64,000 bases of DNA from Marivita geojedonensis (GCF_002115805.1 NZ_JFKC01000006.1:62001-126000); one strand, 5' to 3'; shown: positions 17,901 through 27,691, numbered from the stretch's first letter. A program made the numbers and translations. The notes: generated by a model from the letters alone, not told the origin.

Positions 17901-20480
17901 CTACTTGATCTTGTCGGCCAACGCAAGTTGTGCTGCTGCCAGTCTGGCGACCGGAACCCGGAACGGAGAGCAGCTGACATAGTCGAATCCCGCTTCCCGA
18001 CAGAAGGCAATTGATTCGGTATGGGCGGCATGTTCCCCGCAGATGGACAGAACCACGTTTGGACGGGTGGCGCGACCCCGAACCACGCCAAGGCGCAACA
18101 ATTCTCCGACCCCTTCGGTGTCGAGGATGTGAAACGGGTCTTCCGAGAACACTCCTTGCCGCACATATTCCGACATGAACCGCCCCGCGTCGTCGCGTGA
18201 AAGGCCGTAGGTCATCTGGGTCAGGTCGTTTGTCCCAAAGCTCAGGAAATGCGTATGCTCGGCAATATCACCGGCGCGCAGGCAGGCGCGGGGGGTCTCT
18301 ACCATGACCCCAAGCCGGTAGCTGAAATCAACGTCGTTTTCCGTGCGCACCGCCGACGCGACCGCCTCGACCCGCGTCCGAACGAGTTCGACTTCCCGTT
18401 TGGCTGACACCAGTGGCACCATGATCTCGGGCACGACGGTGATGCCTTCCTTCGCCGCCTCGACCGTCGCCTCGAAAATCGCGCGGGCCTGCATGTCGTA
18501 AATCTCGGGCACCGAGATCCCCAGCCGCACGCCCCGCATGCCCAGCATCGGGTTGTATTCCGACAGGCTTTCGATCCGCCGTGTCACATCGCTCACCGGG
18601 ATGTCGAGGGCTTCGGCCAGCTCGCGCTGTCCCGCGCGGCTGGTCGGCAGGAACTCGTGCAACGGCGGGTCGAACAGCCGGATGCAAACCGGTTGTCCCT
18701 GCATGATCTGGAACAACTCAAGAAAATCCGCCCGCTGCATCGGAAGCACCAGTTCCAGCGCCGCCTGCCGATCCTTGGGGTCATGCGCAAAGATCATCTC
18801 GCGCATCGGCGTCAGACGCTCGGCTTCAAAGAACATGTGCTCGGTGCGGCAAAGGCCGATCCCCTGCGCCCGAAAGTGCAGCGCGGTCTTGGCGTCCGCA
18901 GGCGTGTCGGCATTGGCGCGCACCCCGATATCGCGTTCCGCATCGGCCCAGCTCATGAATGTCCGGAACGTATCGTCCAGCGTCGCCTCGATCATCTCGA
19001 CCGATCCGGCCAGAACCTGACCGTTGGTGCCGTCGATGGTGATCTCGTCGCCCTCCTTGAGGACCCGCCCATCCGTCGCCACCAATGAGCGGCGCTTGAC
19101 CTGAAACCGCATGTTTGCGGCCCCGACCACGCAAGGAAGGCCAAGCCCGCGCCCGATCACCGCCGCGTGGCTCGTCATGCCGCCCCTTTCGGTCAGCACG
19201 GCCGAGGCAGCATGCATCCCGCGAATATCCTCCGGGCTGGTTTCCCGGCGCACTAGTACGCAGGGGTCGCCGCGGGCCGCGCTGGCCTGAGCGGCTTCCG
19301 ACGAAAAAACGATCCTGCCCGTGGCCGCGCCCGGGCTCGCCGCAATGCCGCTGCCCAGAACATCGCGCCTGGCTTTCGCCGCCACCTGTCGGTGCAGAAG
19401 CTCGGACAGGGCGCGCGGCTCGATCCGCATCACCGCTTCCTGCCGTGTGATGATGCCGTCCTCAGCCAACCGCACGACGATCCGCAGCGCCGCCCGGGCG
19501 CTGCGCTCCACGCGCACACCATCGAGAATGTGCAGTTTGCCATTCTCGATGGTAAATTCGATCTGCATTTCCTCGCGCAGCCGGGCGCGCATCAGCGCCG
19601 CATGCTCCTTGAGCGCGGCGAATGCCTCCGGGGCCAACTCCTCGAGCGACGGCCCGCGCGGGTCTTTCTCGAGGAAGATCGACGCTGCCCCGCCATCCAG
19701 CGCCTCGCGGCCCTGGCTCTGACTGAGGTAGCGGCCCGTGACCTGTGGCAGACCCGTGGACGGGTTGACCAGTTGCAGCACACCCGATCCACATTCACCG
19801 CTGCCCAGCCCAAGGGCCATTTCCTGCACAACAAGGCCAAGCCCCGCATCCACGGGCGCACCCTTGGCCTGCCGCAACAGCCGCGCCGTTGTGCCTTCCC
19901 ACGCCCGCGCCATGGATCGCAGGATTTCCGCCAGTTGCACGGCGGGATCCTGCGGAAACGGCTCTTCGGCCTCTTCCTCGTACAAGACCAGCGCCTTGGC
20001 GAGCGCCGCCGGGCTGGCGCCGTCGATCTCGTCAAAGACCTCGGCATCCAGACGCGCCACGTCCACGGCGTAATTCATGATGAACCGCAGATAGATCTCG
20101 GTCGCCGCCACATCACCGATCCGGGCACACAGAGCCTTGTGCCGGGCATCGTTCATTCCGATGTTGAGGAACGCACCCGGACCGCCCCAGTCGGGATCTT
20201 CGGATGACGGCCGTACGCACAGCAGGGTGTCCGGATCGAACTCTGTCAGCAGCTCCGACACGTCGGGCCGGTATCCGCCCGCCAGTTGATGAACGGTGTC
20301 AAAGGACAGGGCCACGGTGCGCGGCACCGGCAGGTCAAGCCGCACCAGACGCTGCAGGCACTTCGCACGCCCGCCATGGGTGGGCGTGGACATGGGCGAG
20401 CTTGGTGTGATCAGCGTCACATCCGGATTGTCGGGACTTGGTTTCTGCACCGCAGCACCTCTTGAATGTGCACGCAGCAT
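17901..20480 (-). CDS. ppdK: Pyruvate phosphate dikinase-like protein with diverged ATP-grasp domain
   Basis: An 859-residue protein aligning along the whole PPDK family. The phosphohistidine domain is intact, with His438 in ERGGMTSHAAVIGRG. The PEP/pyruvate barrel is well kept: GIGLCRTEHMFFEA, LFDPPLHEF, FLSFGTNDLTQMTYGLSRDD and Cys814 in ICGEH. The N-terminal nucleotide domain is unusual. The canonical GGKGANL loop reads GGRAKCL, the SMPGMMDT stretch reads DPDWGGPGA, and the QTRNGKR strand reads LDGVRVER. It may phosphorylate or dephosphorylate pyruvate poorly or use another donor. It follows glyS by 44 nt. The start is uncertain; an ATG at residue 30 is possible. Confidence 0.85.
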   Translation of the reverse strand: MLRAHSRGAAVQKPSPDNPDVTLITPSSPMSTPTHGGRAKCLQRLVRLDLPVPRTVALSFDTVHQLAGGYRPDVSELLTEFDPDTLLCVRPSSEDPDWGGPGAFLNIGMNDARHKALCARIGDVAATEIYLRFIMNYAVDVARLDAEVFDEIDGASPAALAKALVLYEEEAEEPFPQDPAVQLAEILRSMARAWEGTTARLLRQAKGAPVDAGLGLVVQEMALGLGSGECGSGVLQLVNPSTGLPQVTGRYLSQSQGREALDGGAASIFLEKDPRGPSLEELAPEAFAALKEHAALMRARLREEMQIEFTIENGKLHILDGVRVERSARAALRIVVRLAEDGIITRQEAVMRIEPRALSELLHRQVAAKARRDVLGSGIAASPGAATGRIVFSSEAAQASAARGDPCVLVRRETSPEDIRGMHAASAVLTERGGMTSHAAVIGRGLGLPCVVGAANMRFQVKRRSLVATDGRVLKEGDEITIDGTNGQVLAGSVEMIEATLDDTFRTFMSWADAERDIGVRANADTPADAKTALHFRAQGIGLCRTEHMFFEAERLTPMREMIFAHDPKDRQAALELVLPMQRADFLELFQIMQGQPVCIRLFDPPLHEFLPTSRAGQRELAEALDIPVSDVTRRIESLSEYNPMLGMRGVRLGISVPEIYDMQARAIFEATVEAAKEGITVVPEIMVPLVSAKREVELVRTRVEAVASAVRTENDVDFSYRLGVMVETPRACLRAGDIAEHTHFLSFGTNDLTQMTYGLSRDDAGRFMSEYVRQGVFSEDPFHILDTEGVGELLRLGVVRGRATRPNVVLSICGEHAAHTESIAFCREAGFDYVSCSPFRVPVARLAAAQLALADKIK

Positions 20481-20524
20481 ACGACTGCGCCACGCCCTGA
20501 CAAGTGGCGTTTACAGCGCAGGTG

Positions 20525-22747
20525 TCATCCTTCGATCCGCGTAAGATCCGCAACCTGCAAACAGGTCTGACGGATCGTGTTCAACAGGTTCAGACGGTTG
20601 CGCCGCAGCACTTCGCTTTCGGCATTGACCTGCACCGCTTCGAAAAACGCATCCACCGGCCCACGAAGATCGGCCATCGCCGCCATTGCCGCGCTGAAAT
20701 CCTGCGCCTTCATTGCGGGCGCGATCTTCGCCTCTGCCTGCGCCAAAGCATCGAACAGCGCGGTTTCGGTCGGGTCTTCGGCAAATTTCGGGTCGGCCCC
20801 GAACGAATACTCCACCCCGTCCTTGTCCTCGGCCTGCGTCAGGATGTTGTTGGCCCGCTTGAAGCCCTGAACAAGGTTCTCGCCGTCTTCGGTCGACAGG
20901 ACGTCCTGAAGCGCGCGGGCCCGTGCCACCAACAGCGCCAGATCGTCATTGCCCGGCATTCCAAGGCAGGCGTCGATCACGTCATGCCGGACACCCTCAT
21001 CCCGCAGGTAATTCTTCAGCCGGTCGTGGAAGAACGCGAGAAGATCGACGGACTTGTCGGGCAGGGCCTCTTTCATCGCATCCAATCCGGCAGTCGCGTC
21101 ACCGCCGCGCTTTTCTTTAAGCGTCCGATAGGCTGCGCCAAAGACGCCGTATTCCGCAATCGCGTCGATCAGGTCTTCGACATCGCTGTCGGTGACTTCG
21201 TCGATCATCCGCGCCTTGTGTCGCACCAGCTGCGCGTCCATAAAACGGTCAAGCGAAATCGCGAGAGAGTTCTCAAGCACCAACCGGATCACCCCGAGTG
21301 CAGCCCGACGCAGCGCAAACGGGTCTTTCGATCCCGTGGGCTTTTCGTCGATCGCCCAGAACCCGGTCAGGGTGTCGATCTTGTCGGCCAACGCGACCAC
21401 CACAGACACCGATGCAGAGGGCACGTCATCCGACGGCCCAAGCGGCGAATAATGCTCTTCACAGGCGGCAGCGACTTCGGCGGGCAATCCTGCTGCCGCA
21501 CTGTAGTAGCGGCCCATAAGTCCCTGAAGTTCCGGGAATTCGTACACCATTTCCGAAGCCAGATCCGCTTTCGCGACCTGCGCTGCCTGTTCCGCAAGAT
21601 TGGCATCCGCTCCCACGACGGGGGCCAATTCGCGCGCCAGCGCGGCAATCCTGTCGATCCGGTCGCGCTGCGAGCCCAGCTTGTTGTGGAAGGTCACCGA
21701 CCCAAGCGAGTCGAGCCACGGCGCCATTTTTTCCTTCTTGGCCACGCGCAGGTCGTTCTCCCAGAAGAATTTCGCATCGGCCAGACGCGCCGACAGCACC
21801 TTCTGGTTGCCCGCAAGGATGGTCGCACCGTGATCAGCGGTCTCGCGGTTCGCCACAGTGACAAAACGTTCGATGCGCCCGGTCTTGGGGTTCTTCACCG
21901 AAAAGAACTTCTGATGCTCTTTCATAGAGGTCTGAAGCACTTCCGGGGGCAGATCCAGGAACTCAGCCCCGATCTCGCCCATCAGCACAACGGGCCATTC
22001 CACCAGACCCGCGACTTCGGCCAGAAGGCCCTTGTCCTCAACCACTTCAAGCCCACTTGCGAAAGCCTGATTGGTCGCATCCTGCCAAATTGCCTCGGCC
22101 CGTTCTTGCGCATCCAGAACGACATGGGCGCGCTTGAGCTTTGCCTCGTAATCGTCGAATCCGGTGACATCGAACGCGCCCGGCGCCATGAAGCGGTGGC
22201 CTTCGGTGGTGCGGCCCGACGCAATGCCGTCCACGTCCAAAGGCACCACCTCGGACCCGTCCTCGCGCGACAGCAGGCAGATAATTCTGTGCAGCGGGCG
22301 TACCCAGCGCAACGAGCCAGCCCCCCAGCGCATCGACTTGGGCCACGGGAAGTTGAGGATCGTGTCCTCGAGCACCTCAGCCACGATCTCGGCGGCGGGT
22401 CGGCCCGGCTTTTCGATCACCGCAAAGAACACGCGGCCTTTCTTTTCGTCGCGCTCGATCAGGTCGTCGCGGCTGACACCCGCGCCCCGCAGGAACCCCT
22501 CGACGGCCTTTTCCGGAGCATCGACGCGTGGGCCTTTGCGCTCTTCCTTGATGTCCGGCGACCGCTCGGTCAGCCCGTCCACACGCAGCGCAAGGCGGCG
22601 CGGCGTGGAATAGGCGGCGGCGCCCGCATAGGTCAGACCCGCCTCGACCAATCCATTGGTCACGCGCGACTTGAGGTCGTCAGCGGCCTTCGCCTGCATC
22701 CGTGCCGGGATTTCCTCGGAAAAAAGCTCGATCAGAAGGTCGGGCAT
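20525..22747 (-). CDS. glyS: Glycyl-tRNA synthetase beta subunit
   Basis: The large subunit of the heterotetrameric bacterial GlyRS. At 740 residues it is full length, beginning PDLLIELFSEEIPARM, the family N-terminus, with MRWGAGSLRWVRPLHRI and a C-terminal anticodon-binding region. The true start is ATG 22747: GGAGG lies 8 nt upstream and the ATG overlaps the upstream TGA (TGATG), while the TTG at 22750 is a poorer choice. Its partner glyQ is the first gene of the operon, with two unrelated genes between them. Confidence 0.96.
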   Translation of the reverse strand: MPDLLIELFSEEIPARMQAKAADDLKSRVTNGLVEAGLTYAGAAAYSTPRRLALRVDGLTERSPDIKEERKGPRVDAPEKAVEGFLRGAGVSRDDLIERDEKKGRVFFAVIEKPGRPAAEIVAEVLEDTILNFPWPKSMRWGAGSLRWVRPLHRIICLLSREDGSEVVPLDVDGIASGRTTEGHRFMAPGAFDVTGFDDYEAKLKRAHVVLDAQERAEAIWQDATNQAFASGLEVVEDKGLLAEVAGLVEWPVVLMGEIGAEFLDLPPEVLQTSMKEHQKFFSVKNPKTGRIERFVTVANRETADHGATILAGNQKVLSARLADAKFFWENDLRVAKKEKMAPWLDSLGSVTFHNKLGSQRDRIDRIAALARELAPVVGADANLAEQAAQVAKADLASEMVYEFPELQGLMGRYYSAAAGLPAEVAAACEEHYSPLGPSDDVPSASVSVVVALADKIDTLTGFWAIDEKPTGSKDPFALRRAALGVIRLVLENSLAISLDRFMDAQLVRHKARMIDEVTDSDVEDLIDAIAEYGVFGAAYRTLKEKRGGDATAGLDAMKEALPDKSVDLLAFFHDRLKNYLRDEGVRHDVIDACLGMPGNDDLALLVARARALQDVLSTEDGENLVQGFKRANNILTQAEDKDGVEYSFGADPKFAEDPTETALFDALAQAEAKIAPAMKAQDFSAAMAAMADLRGPVDAFFEAVQVNAESEVLRRNRLNLLNTIRQTCLQVADLTRIEG

Positions 22748-23274
22748 CAATTGCCTCCAGTTTCACGTTCCGGGCAGTCTTCGCCCATGGGGCTGCCATC
22801 GTAGGCCTTGTCCCCGCAATCGTTGATTTCGTGCCAGATATAGCCGCGCCCGTCCTCGGTAACGGCGACCACGCGGTCGATCCCGAACTCGAGGTTGCGC
22901 TGGCTGGTGAACACCTGCGCGCGGCCATTGCGGATGTCGTCGCCGATGGTTTCGGCGTCAAAACAGTCAAACCATCCCGGCGCATTGCGCGGCGCTGCGC
23001 CCAGATACTGTTCATAGGTCGAGGTCAGGGTCGATAGCGGTGTTTGCGTGGTAAAACACGCTCTGAACCTGATGGGCGAGCTTTCCGAGTCAATCGCCTG
23101 AAAATCCTCGTAAAGGATCGTTTCCAGCTCTCCGTTCAGCGTGGTGAGCTGGACGTCATCGGTGCCGGTCGGCGTCACCGTTTCGTAATAGGCGTAAACC
23201 TGCAGGTAATACATCGCCACCCCGGCGACGAGCGCGCAGACAAGAATGACGATCCCAAGGATTTTACCGGTCAT
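22747..23274 (-). CDS. DUF6446-like single-pass membrane protein
   Basis: A 175-residue protein with one N-terminal transmembrane anchor (KILGIVILVCALVAGVAMYYL) and a periplasmic domain with four cysteines (RACFTT, WFDCFD, INDCGD and GEDCPE) that could form two disulfides. I associate it with the Rhodobacteraceae DUF6446 family from its position in the glyQ-glyS operon and its sequence; function is unknown. Its TGA overlaps the glyS ATG by one base and it begins 3 nt after the fkbM stop, so it is made with the synthetase subunits. Confidence 0.75.
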   Translation of the reverse strand: MTGKILGIVILVCALVAGVAMYYLQVYAYYETVTPTGTDDVQLTTLNGELETILYEDFQAIDSESSPIRFRACFTTQTPLSTLTSTYEQYLGAAPRNAPGWFDCFDAETIGDDIRNGRAQVFTSQRNLEFGIDRVVAVTEDGRGYIWHEINDCGDKAYDGSPMGEDCPERETGGN

Positions 23275-23277
23275 CGT

Positions 23278-23979
23278 CTACTTCCAATCCATGTTCACAC
23301 GCGGGCGGGTCATTTCCGCGGCCTGCGCCCGCAGCGCATCGGTACGCGAAAGAAGGTCAGGTATGCGGCTTTCGTGGGTTTCGACGAACAGATGCCCGAT
23401 CCGATTTTTTACCGGATGGTCAAAAAGCGCCTCCAGCAGCGGCACTTCGGCCCCTTCGATGTCCATCTTGATCACCGCGATCTCGCCGCCGAGGCCGTCC
23501 AGAAAGGCGGGAAAGTCGATCACTTTGACATCCACGGCGCTGTCGGTGTCGATATTGCGCTTCTGCGCCATGAGCGAGGACGACTGCGATTGCTCGACCG
23601 GATCGGCGTCGAACGCGGCTGTCCGGTAAAGCGGAAACGTCCCGTCCTCGGTCCCGGCCGCCGCCTCGATCACCTCCACATTCGGCACGTCGGCCAATCT
23701 TGTGCGCAGCTCAGCCGCCGTCCACGGGTCCGGTTCGAACGCATAGACCTTGGCCGCATGGGCCGCCATCGTCCGCGTGTGCTGGCCCAGATTGGCCCCG
23801 AGGTCGATGCAGATCTTCCCACTGGCCCCAGCCAAGGCATTCCGAAACTCTGCCTCTGCCGCCGGCGCAAAAAGCTTGCGCAGCTTGCGGCGGTATTTCA
23901 GCCCAAGCTCTCCCGGCAGGTGCTGCAACAGGCCGTATTTGGCCCGCCGCAGTGGCGTATTTCGGTGGGCGGATGCCAT
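23278..23979 (-). CDS. FkbM-family methyltransferase
   Basis: A 233-residue SAM-dependent methyltransferase. Motif I is CIDLGANLGQHTRTMA (about residues 56-71), followed by VYAFEPDP as the acidic loop and IAVIKMDIEGAEVPLLEAL as the FkbM signature. FkbM proteins usually O-methylate sugars or polyketides. It sits between glyQ and the DUF6446-like gene. Its ATG overlaps the glyQ TGA by one base (TGATG), so the longer in-frame extension to 24132, inside glyQ, is rejected. The substrate is unknown; the tight coupling to glycyl-tRNA synthetase subunits is notable. Confidence 0.85.
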   Translation of the reverse strand: MASAHRNTPLRRAKYGLLQHLPGELGLKYRRKLRKLFAPAAEAEFRNALAGASGKICIDLGANLGQHTRTMAAHAAKVYAFEPDPWTAAELRTRLADVPNVEVIEAAAGTEDGTFPLYRTAAFDADPVEQSQSSSLMAQKRNIDTDSAVDVKVIDFPAFLDGLGGEIAVIKMDIEGAEVPLLEALFDHPVKNRIGHLFVETHESRIPDLLSRTDALRAQAAEMTRPRVNMDWK

Positions 23980-24908
23980 CAGGCGGCATACCCCCCGGCT
24001 TCGGTCAGCACAAAGGCATCCGCACAGCGTTTCGCAAGCGCGCGCACCCGCCCGATATAGCTTTGCCGTTCGGTGACCGAGATCACGCCGCGCGCGTCCA
24101 GCAGGTTGAAGATATGGCTGGCCTTGATGCACTGGTCATAAGCGGGATGCGCCATGACGATCCGCTTGCCGGTCTTCGGATCATCCTCGGCGTGATTCAG
24201 AATCCGCGCACACTCGGCCTCGGCTTCTTCGAAGTGGCGCAGCAGAACGTCCGTATCTGCCACGTCAAAGTTCCAGCGCGAATATTCCTGTTCCGTCTGG
24301 CGGAACACGTCGCCATAGGACAGTGCAATCGGCGCGTCCGGATCGTTGTAAGGCATGTCCATAACGTGATCGACGCCCAGCACATACATCGCCAGACGCT
24401 CCAGCCCGTAGGTCAGTTCGCCCGAGACCGGATGACAGTCATGTCCGCCAACCTGTTGAAAATATGTGAATTGCGACACTTCCATGCCATCGCACCACAC
24501 TTCCCAACCCAGACCCCACGCGCCCAGCGTCGGGCTTTCCCAGTCGTCTTCCACAAAGCGGATGTCATGCAGCGACATGTCGATTCCGATGGCCCGCAGC
24601 GATCCGAGATAGAGCTCCTGAAGATCAGGCGGCGACGGTTTGATCAGCACCTGGTACTGATAGTAGTGCTGCAAACGGTTCGGGTTCTCGCCGTAACGCC
24701 CATCGGTCGGACGGCGCGACGGCTGCACATAGGCGGCGGCCCACGGACGCGACCCAAGCGACCGCAGCGTCGTTGCCGGGTGGAACGTGCCCGCACCCAC
24801 TTCCATGTCATAAGGCTGCATCACCGCGCAGCCCTTTTCGGCCCAATAGGTTTGCAGACGCAGGATGATCTCCTGAAAACTGCGCGGCTTCGTGATGGTC
24901 TGATCCAT
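23979..24908 (-). CDS. glyQ: Glycyl-tRNA synthetase alpha subunit
   Basis: The catalytic class II subunit of bacterial GlyRS, 309 residues. [17 protein letters not shown] and [18 protein letters not shown] open the protein; [18 protein letters not shown] and [20 protein letters not shown] are diagnostic. ATG 24908 is preceded by a GGTGGATG-type site. It is the first gene of a minus-strand operon glyQ-fkbM-DUF6446-glyS, with the PPDK-like gene 44 nt beyond. It diverges from the trypsin-like gene across 154 nt that should contain both promoters. Confidence 0.97.
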   Translation of the reverse strand: MDQTITKPRSFQEIILRLQTYWAEKGCAVMQPYDMEVGAGTFHPATTLRSLGSRPWAAAYVQPSRRPTDGRYGENPNRLQHYYQYQVLIKPSPPDLQELYLGSLRAIGIDMSLHDIRFVEDDWESPTLGAWGLGWEVWCDGMEVSQFTYFQQVGGHDCHPVSGELTYGLERLAMYVLGVDHVMDMPYNDPDAPIALSYGDVFRQTEQEYSRWNFDVADTDVLLRHFEEAEAECARILNHAEDDPKTGKRIVMAHPAYDQCIKASHIFNLLDARGVISVTERQSYIGRVRALAKRCADAFVLTEAGGYAA

Positions 24909-25062
24909 GGTGCATCCACCCCGGTTTCGTGTTGGCGCCTGATTAGGCGCACGGGGCACGGGGGTCAATTGCACGCGAGCGCCTAATTTTCGCGTTCCAG
25001 TACCGGCGCAATCTTGCTAGAGCTTGACGCCGAAAGAGGTTTTTCGGGCAGGTGGCAGTCGA

Positions 25063-26778
25063 ATGATGCGCAATTTTTTGTTTTCCGTGCTGGCAACATG
25101 GGTGTTTCTGGTTCAATCGGTGTCTGCGCAGGAGAGTGTCTACGTCCAGATTGAATCGCAGCCCAGCCTTTCGGCTGCCGAAGACAGCCTGCGCGGCTAT
25201 GCCTCGCGTCTTCCCGATGTGAACGGCTTTGACCTCGGACGGGGATGGTACGGCATCGCGCTGGGTCCGTATCCCCGTGACGAGGCAAACCGCGTACTGC
25301 GCACCCTGCGCGCACAGCGCCTTATCCCGAGCGACAGCTATCTGGAAGGTCCGGACCGCTACGGCCAGCGCATCTGGCCCATAGGGGCCGGGCCGGCCAC
25401 GGTGCCTGCGGTGACGGCCCCCGAGATCACGGCCCAGCCTGAACCACAGGAGGTTGACGAAACCCCGCGTGAGGCCCGGGCATCCGAAGCTCTGCTTTCA
25501 CGCGAAGAACGCGAAGCGCTGCAGATCGCCCTGCGCTGGGCCGGGTATTACAACGCCGCCATTGACGGCGCGTTCGGCCGTGGGACCCGGTCTTCGATGG
25601 CCGAATGGCAAACCGCAAACGGATTTGAACCGACAGGCGTTCTGACCACGGCCCAGCGGGCCGAACTGTTCCGCCAATATAACGCGGTTCTCGAAGGGAT
25701 GGACATTCAGACCGTGCGCGACACCCGCGCCGGGATTTCCATTGATCTGCCGCTGGGTGCGGTGGCCTTTGACCGCTATGACAGCCCATTTGCCCATTTC
25801 GATCCGACAGGCACCGTCGATGGCGCCCGCGTCCTGCTGATCAGTCAGCCGGGTGACCGTGACCGTCTTGCCGGGCTCTACGAGATCATGCAGACGCTCG
25901 ACATCGTGCCTCTGGACGGACCACGGGAGCGCAACCGCGACAGCTTTACGCTGACGGGTCAGGACAGCCGCATCGTGTCCCACACAGAGGCCCGACTGGA
26001 CGGCGATGCGATCAAGGGCTTTACCCTCGTCTGGCCCGCTGGCGATGAAGAACGCCGTCGGCGGATCCTTGCGGCGATGCAGTCCAGCTTTGCGCCGATC
26101 GACGGTGTGCTCGACCCGGCGGTGATTGCCGAGGACAGCCAGAGCGTCGATCTCGTGGCCGGGCTTGCCATCCGCCAGCCCAAGCTCACGGCGTCGGGCT
26201 TTTTCGTCGACCGTCAGGGCAGGGTGCTGACCACCGCAAGCGCCGTGGAAAACTGCAGCCGCATCACCCTCAACAGCGATCACGACGCTGAAATCCTGGC
26301 AAAGGATATTGGACTGGGTCTGGCCGTGCTGCAGGCGACACAGCCTCTTGCGCCGACGGCCATCGCTCAGTTCCGCGAAACCACGCCGCGCCTGCAATCC
26401 GAAATCGCGGTCGCGGGGTATTCCTTTGGCGGTGTCCTTCCGGCAGCGACAATGACCTTCGGCCGGCTGGCCGACCTGCGTGGTCTGAACGGCGAAGAAA
26501 CCCTGAGCCGCCTTGCGATCAGCACGCTGGACGGCGATGCCGGCGGACCGGTTGTGGATGACGGCGGCGCTGTGCTGGGCATGTTGATCCCGCACGATGC
26601 GGGTGGGCGGCAATTGCCGGACGAGGTGAACTTCGCCACCAAGAGCACAGCGCTGCGCGAGGCCCTGTCGCGTGCGGGCATTTCGGCGCAATCGACCCCG
26701 AACCTGCCACGGCTCGATCCGGTCGATCTCACGGCGCAAGCTACGGCGATGACGGTCCTGGTCAGCTGCTGGGAGTAG
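25063..26778 (+). CDS. Exported SPOR-like/PG-binding protein with degenerate trypsin-like domain
   Basis: A 571-residue exported protein. The signal peptide runs to SVSA; ATG 25063 is preferred over 25024, which lacks a ribosome site. Next come a SPOR-like segment (YVQIESQPSL ... IALGPYPRDEANRVL), a peptidoglycan-binding helix bundle (LQIALRWAGYYNAAIDGAFG) and a C-terminal trypsin-like fold. The catalytic residues look lost: where the histidine is expected the sequence is TTASAVENC (Ala394), and GNSGGP is GDAGGP, with alanine at the serine position (Ala493). It is therefore probably a binding rather than cleaving protein. The last 17 nt overlap the 3' end of the convergent DMT gene. Confidence 0.8.
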   Translation: MMRNFLFSVLATWVFLVQSVSAQESVYVQIESQPSLSAAEDSLRGYASRLPDVNGFDLGRGWYGIALGPYPRDEANRVLRTLRAQRLIPSDSYLEGPDRYGQRIWPIGAGPATVPAVTAPEITAQPEPQEVDETPREARASEALLSREEREALQIALRWAGYYNAAIDGAFGRGTRSSMAEWQTANGFEPTGVLTTAQRAELFRQYNAVLEGMDIQTVRDTRAGISIDLPLGAVAFDRYDSPFAHFDPTGTVDGARVLLISQPGDRDRLAGLYEIMQTLDIVPLDGPRERNRDSFTLTGQDSRIVSHTEARLDGDAIKGFTLVWPAGDEERRRRILAAMQSSFAPIDGVLDPAVIAEDSQSVDLVAGLAIRQPKLTASGFFVDRQGRVLTTASAVENCSRITLNSDHDAEILAKDIGLGLAVLQATQPLAPTAIAQFRETTPRLQSEIAVAGYSFGGVLPAATMTFGRLADLRGLNGEETLSRLAISTLDGDAGGPVVDDGGAVLGMLIPHDAGGRQLPDEVNFATKSTALREALSRAGISAQSTPNLPRLDPVDLTAQATAMTVLVSCWE

Positions 26779-27691
26779 TGCCGCGTCGGAACAGCCGTTG
26801 CAGCGCGCCCCATTGGCTGATCAGAACGCCCAGCAGGATGAGGCCCATCGCAAGCAGAAGCGTGACGCGGAACGGCTCGCCCAGAACAAGGATGCCAAGG
26901 AGCACCGACCACATTGGCACCTGGTAGCTGACCAGTGACATGAACACCGGCCCCGCGCTGCGTATCACGAGGATGCGCAGCATATTGGCTCCGGCGGTCG
27001 GGATCAGCCCCAGAAGCGCAACGATGAACAGAGTCTCGGCGTCCGGAAGAGGCGGCAGCCCTTCAACGACGACCGCCGCGGGAATGACCAGCAGCGATCC
27101 GAACACGAGCGCCAGAGCGGCGAGGCCGAACGGGTCAATCGGTGGCAGGCGGCGCATCAGCACCGAACTGATGGCATAACAGGTTGCCGCCCCGATGCAG
27201 GCCAGTCGTCCGAACGGTTCCAACGGATCGCCACTGGACGCGAACGCCTGTCCCCCCAGCAGCACCGTCACCCCGACAAAGCCGACCACCATTCCGATCA
27301 GCCGGCGCGGCGTGATCCGCTCTCCCGGAACGAAGACATGCGCAAGCGGCAGCATGATGAGCGCGCCCGACGCCATCGACACCCCGGCAAAGCCTGAGGT
27401 CACGGATTGCTGCCCCCAGCTGAGCAGCATGAAGGGCACCGCCGAATTGAACAGACCCGAAAGCGCCAGCGCGCCCCAGGCCGTGTCCTCTGTCAGAAAC
27501 AGCTTCCCGCCACGCAACTGCCAGACGGCGACCGCCAGCAGGGCGGCAAACCCGATCCGCCCTGCGGCCAGCCAGAACGGCGTTATCCCCCGAAGCGCCA
27601 GTTCGATAAAGAGAAACGTCGCGCCCCAGACAAGGCCCAGCGTTGCAACCATAGCCCAGTTGGCCGGGGTGATTTCGGGTTGTGAGTGCAT
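26762..27691 (-). CDS. DMT-superfamily (EamA) transporter
   Basis: A 309-residue inner-membrane protein with ten hydrophobic helices in two EamA repeats; each repeat starts with the typical VWGATFLFIELALR-type segment. Such proteins export amino acids or other metabolites; the substrate is unknown. ATG 27691 is used although the ribosome site is weak. Its 3' end overlaps the convergent upstream plus-strand gene by 17 nt. It diverges from a 27-residue peptide gene, and the shared region holds a 10-bp inverted repeat. Confidence 0.85.
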   Translation of the reverse strand: MHSQPEITPANWAMVATLGLVWGATFLFIELALRGITPFWLAAGRIGFAALLAVAVWQLRGGKLFLTEDTAWGALALSGLFNSAVPFMLLSWGQQSVTSGFAGVSMASGALIMLPLAHVFVPGERITPRRLIGMVVGFVGVTVLLGGQAFASSGDPLEPFGRLACIGAATCYAISSVLMRRLPPIDPFGLAALALVFGSLLVIPAAVVVEGLPPLPDAETLFIVALLGLIPTAGANMLRILVIRSAGPVFMSLVSYQVPMWSVLLGILVLGEPFRVTLLLAMGLILLGVLISQWGALQRLFRRGTTPSS

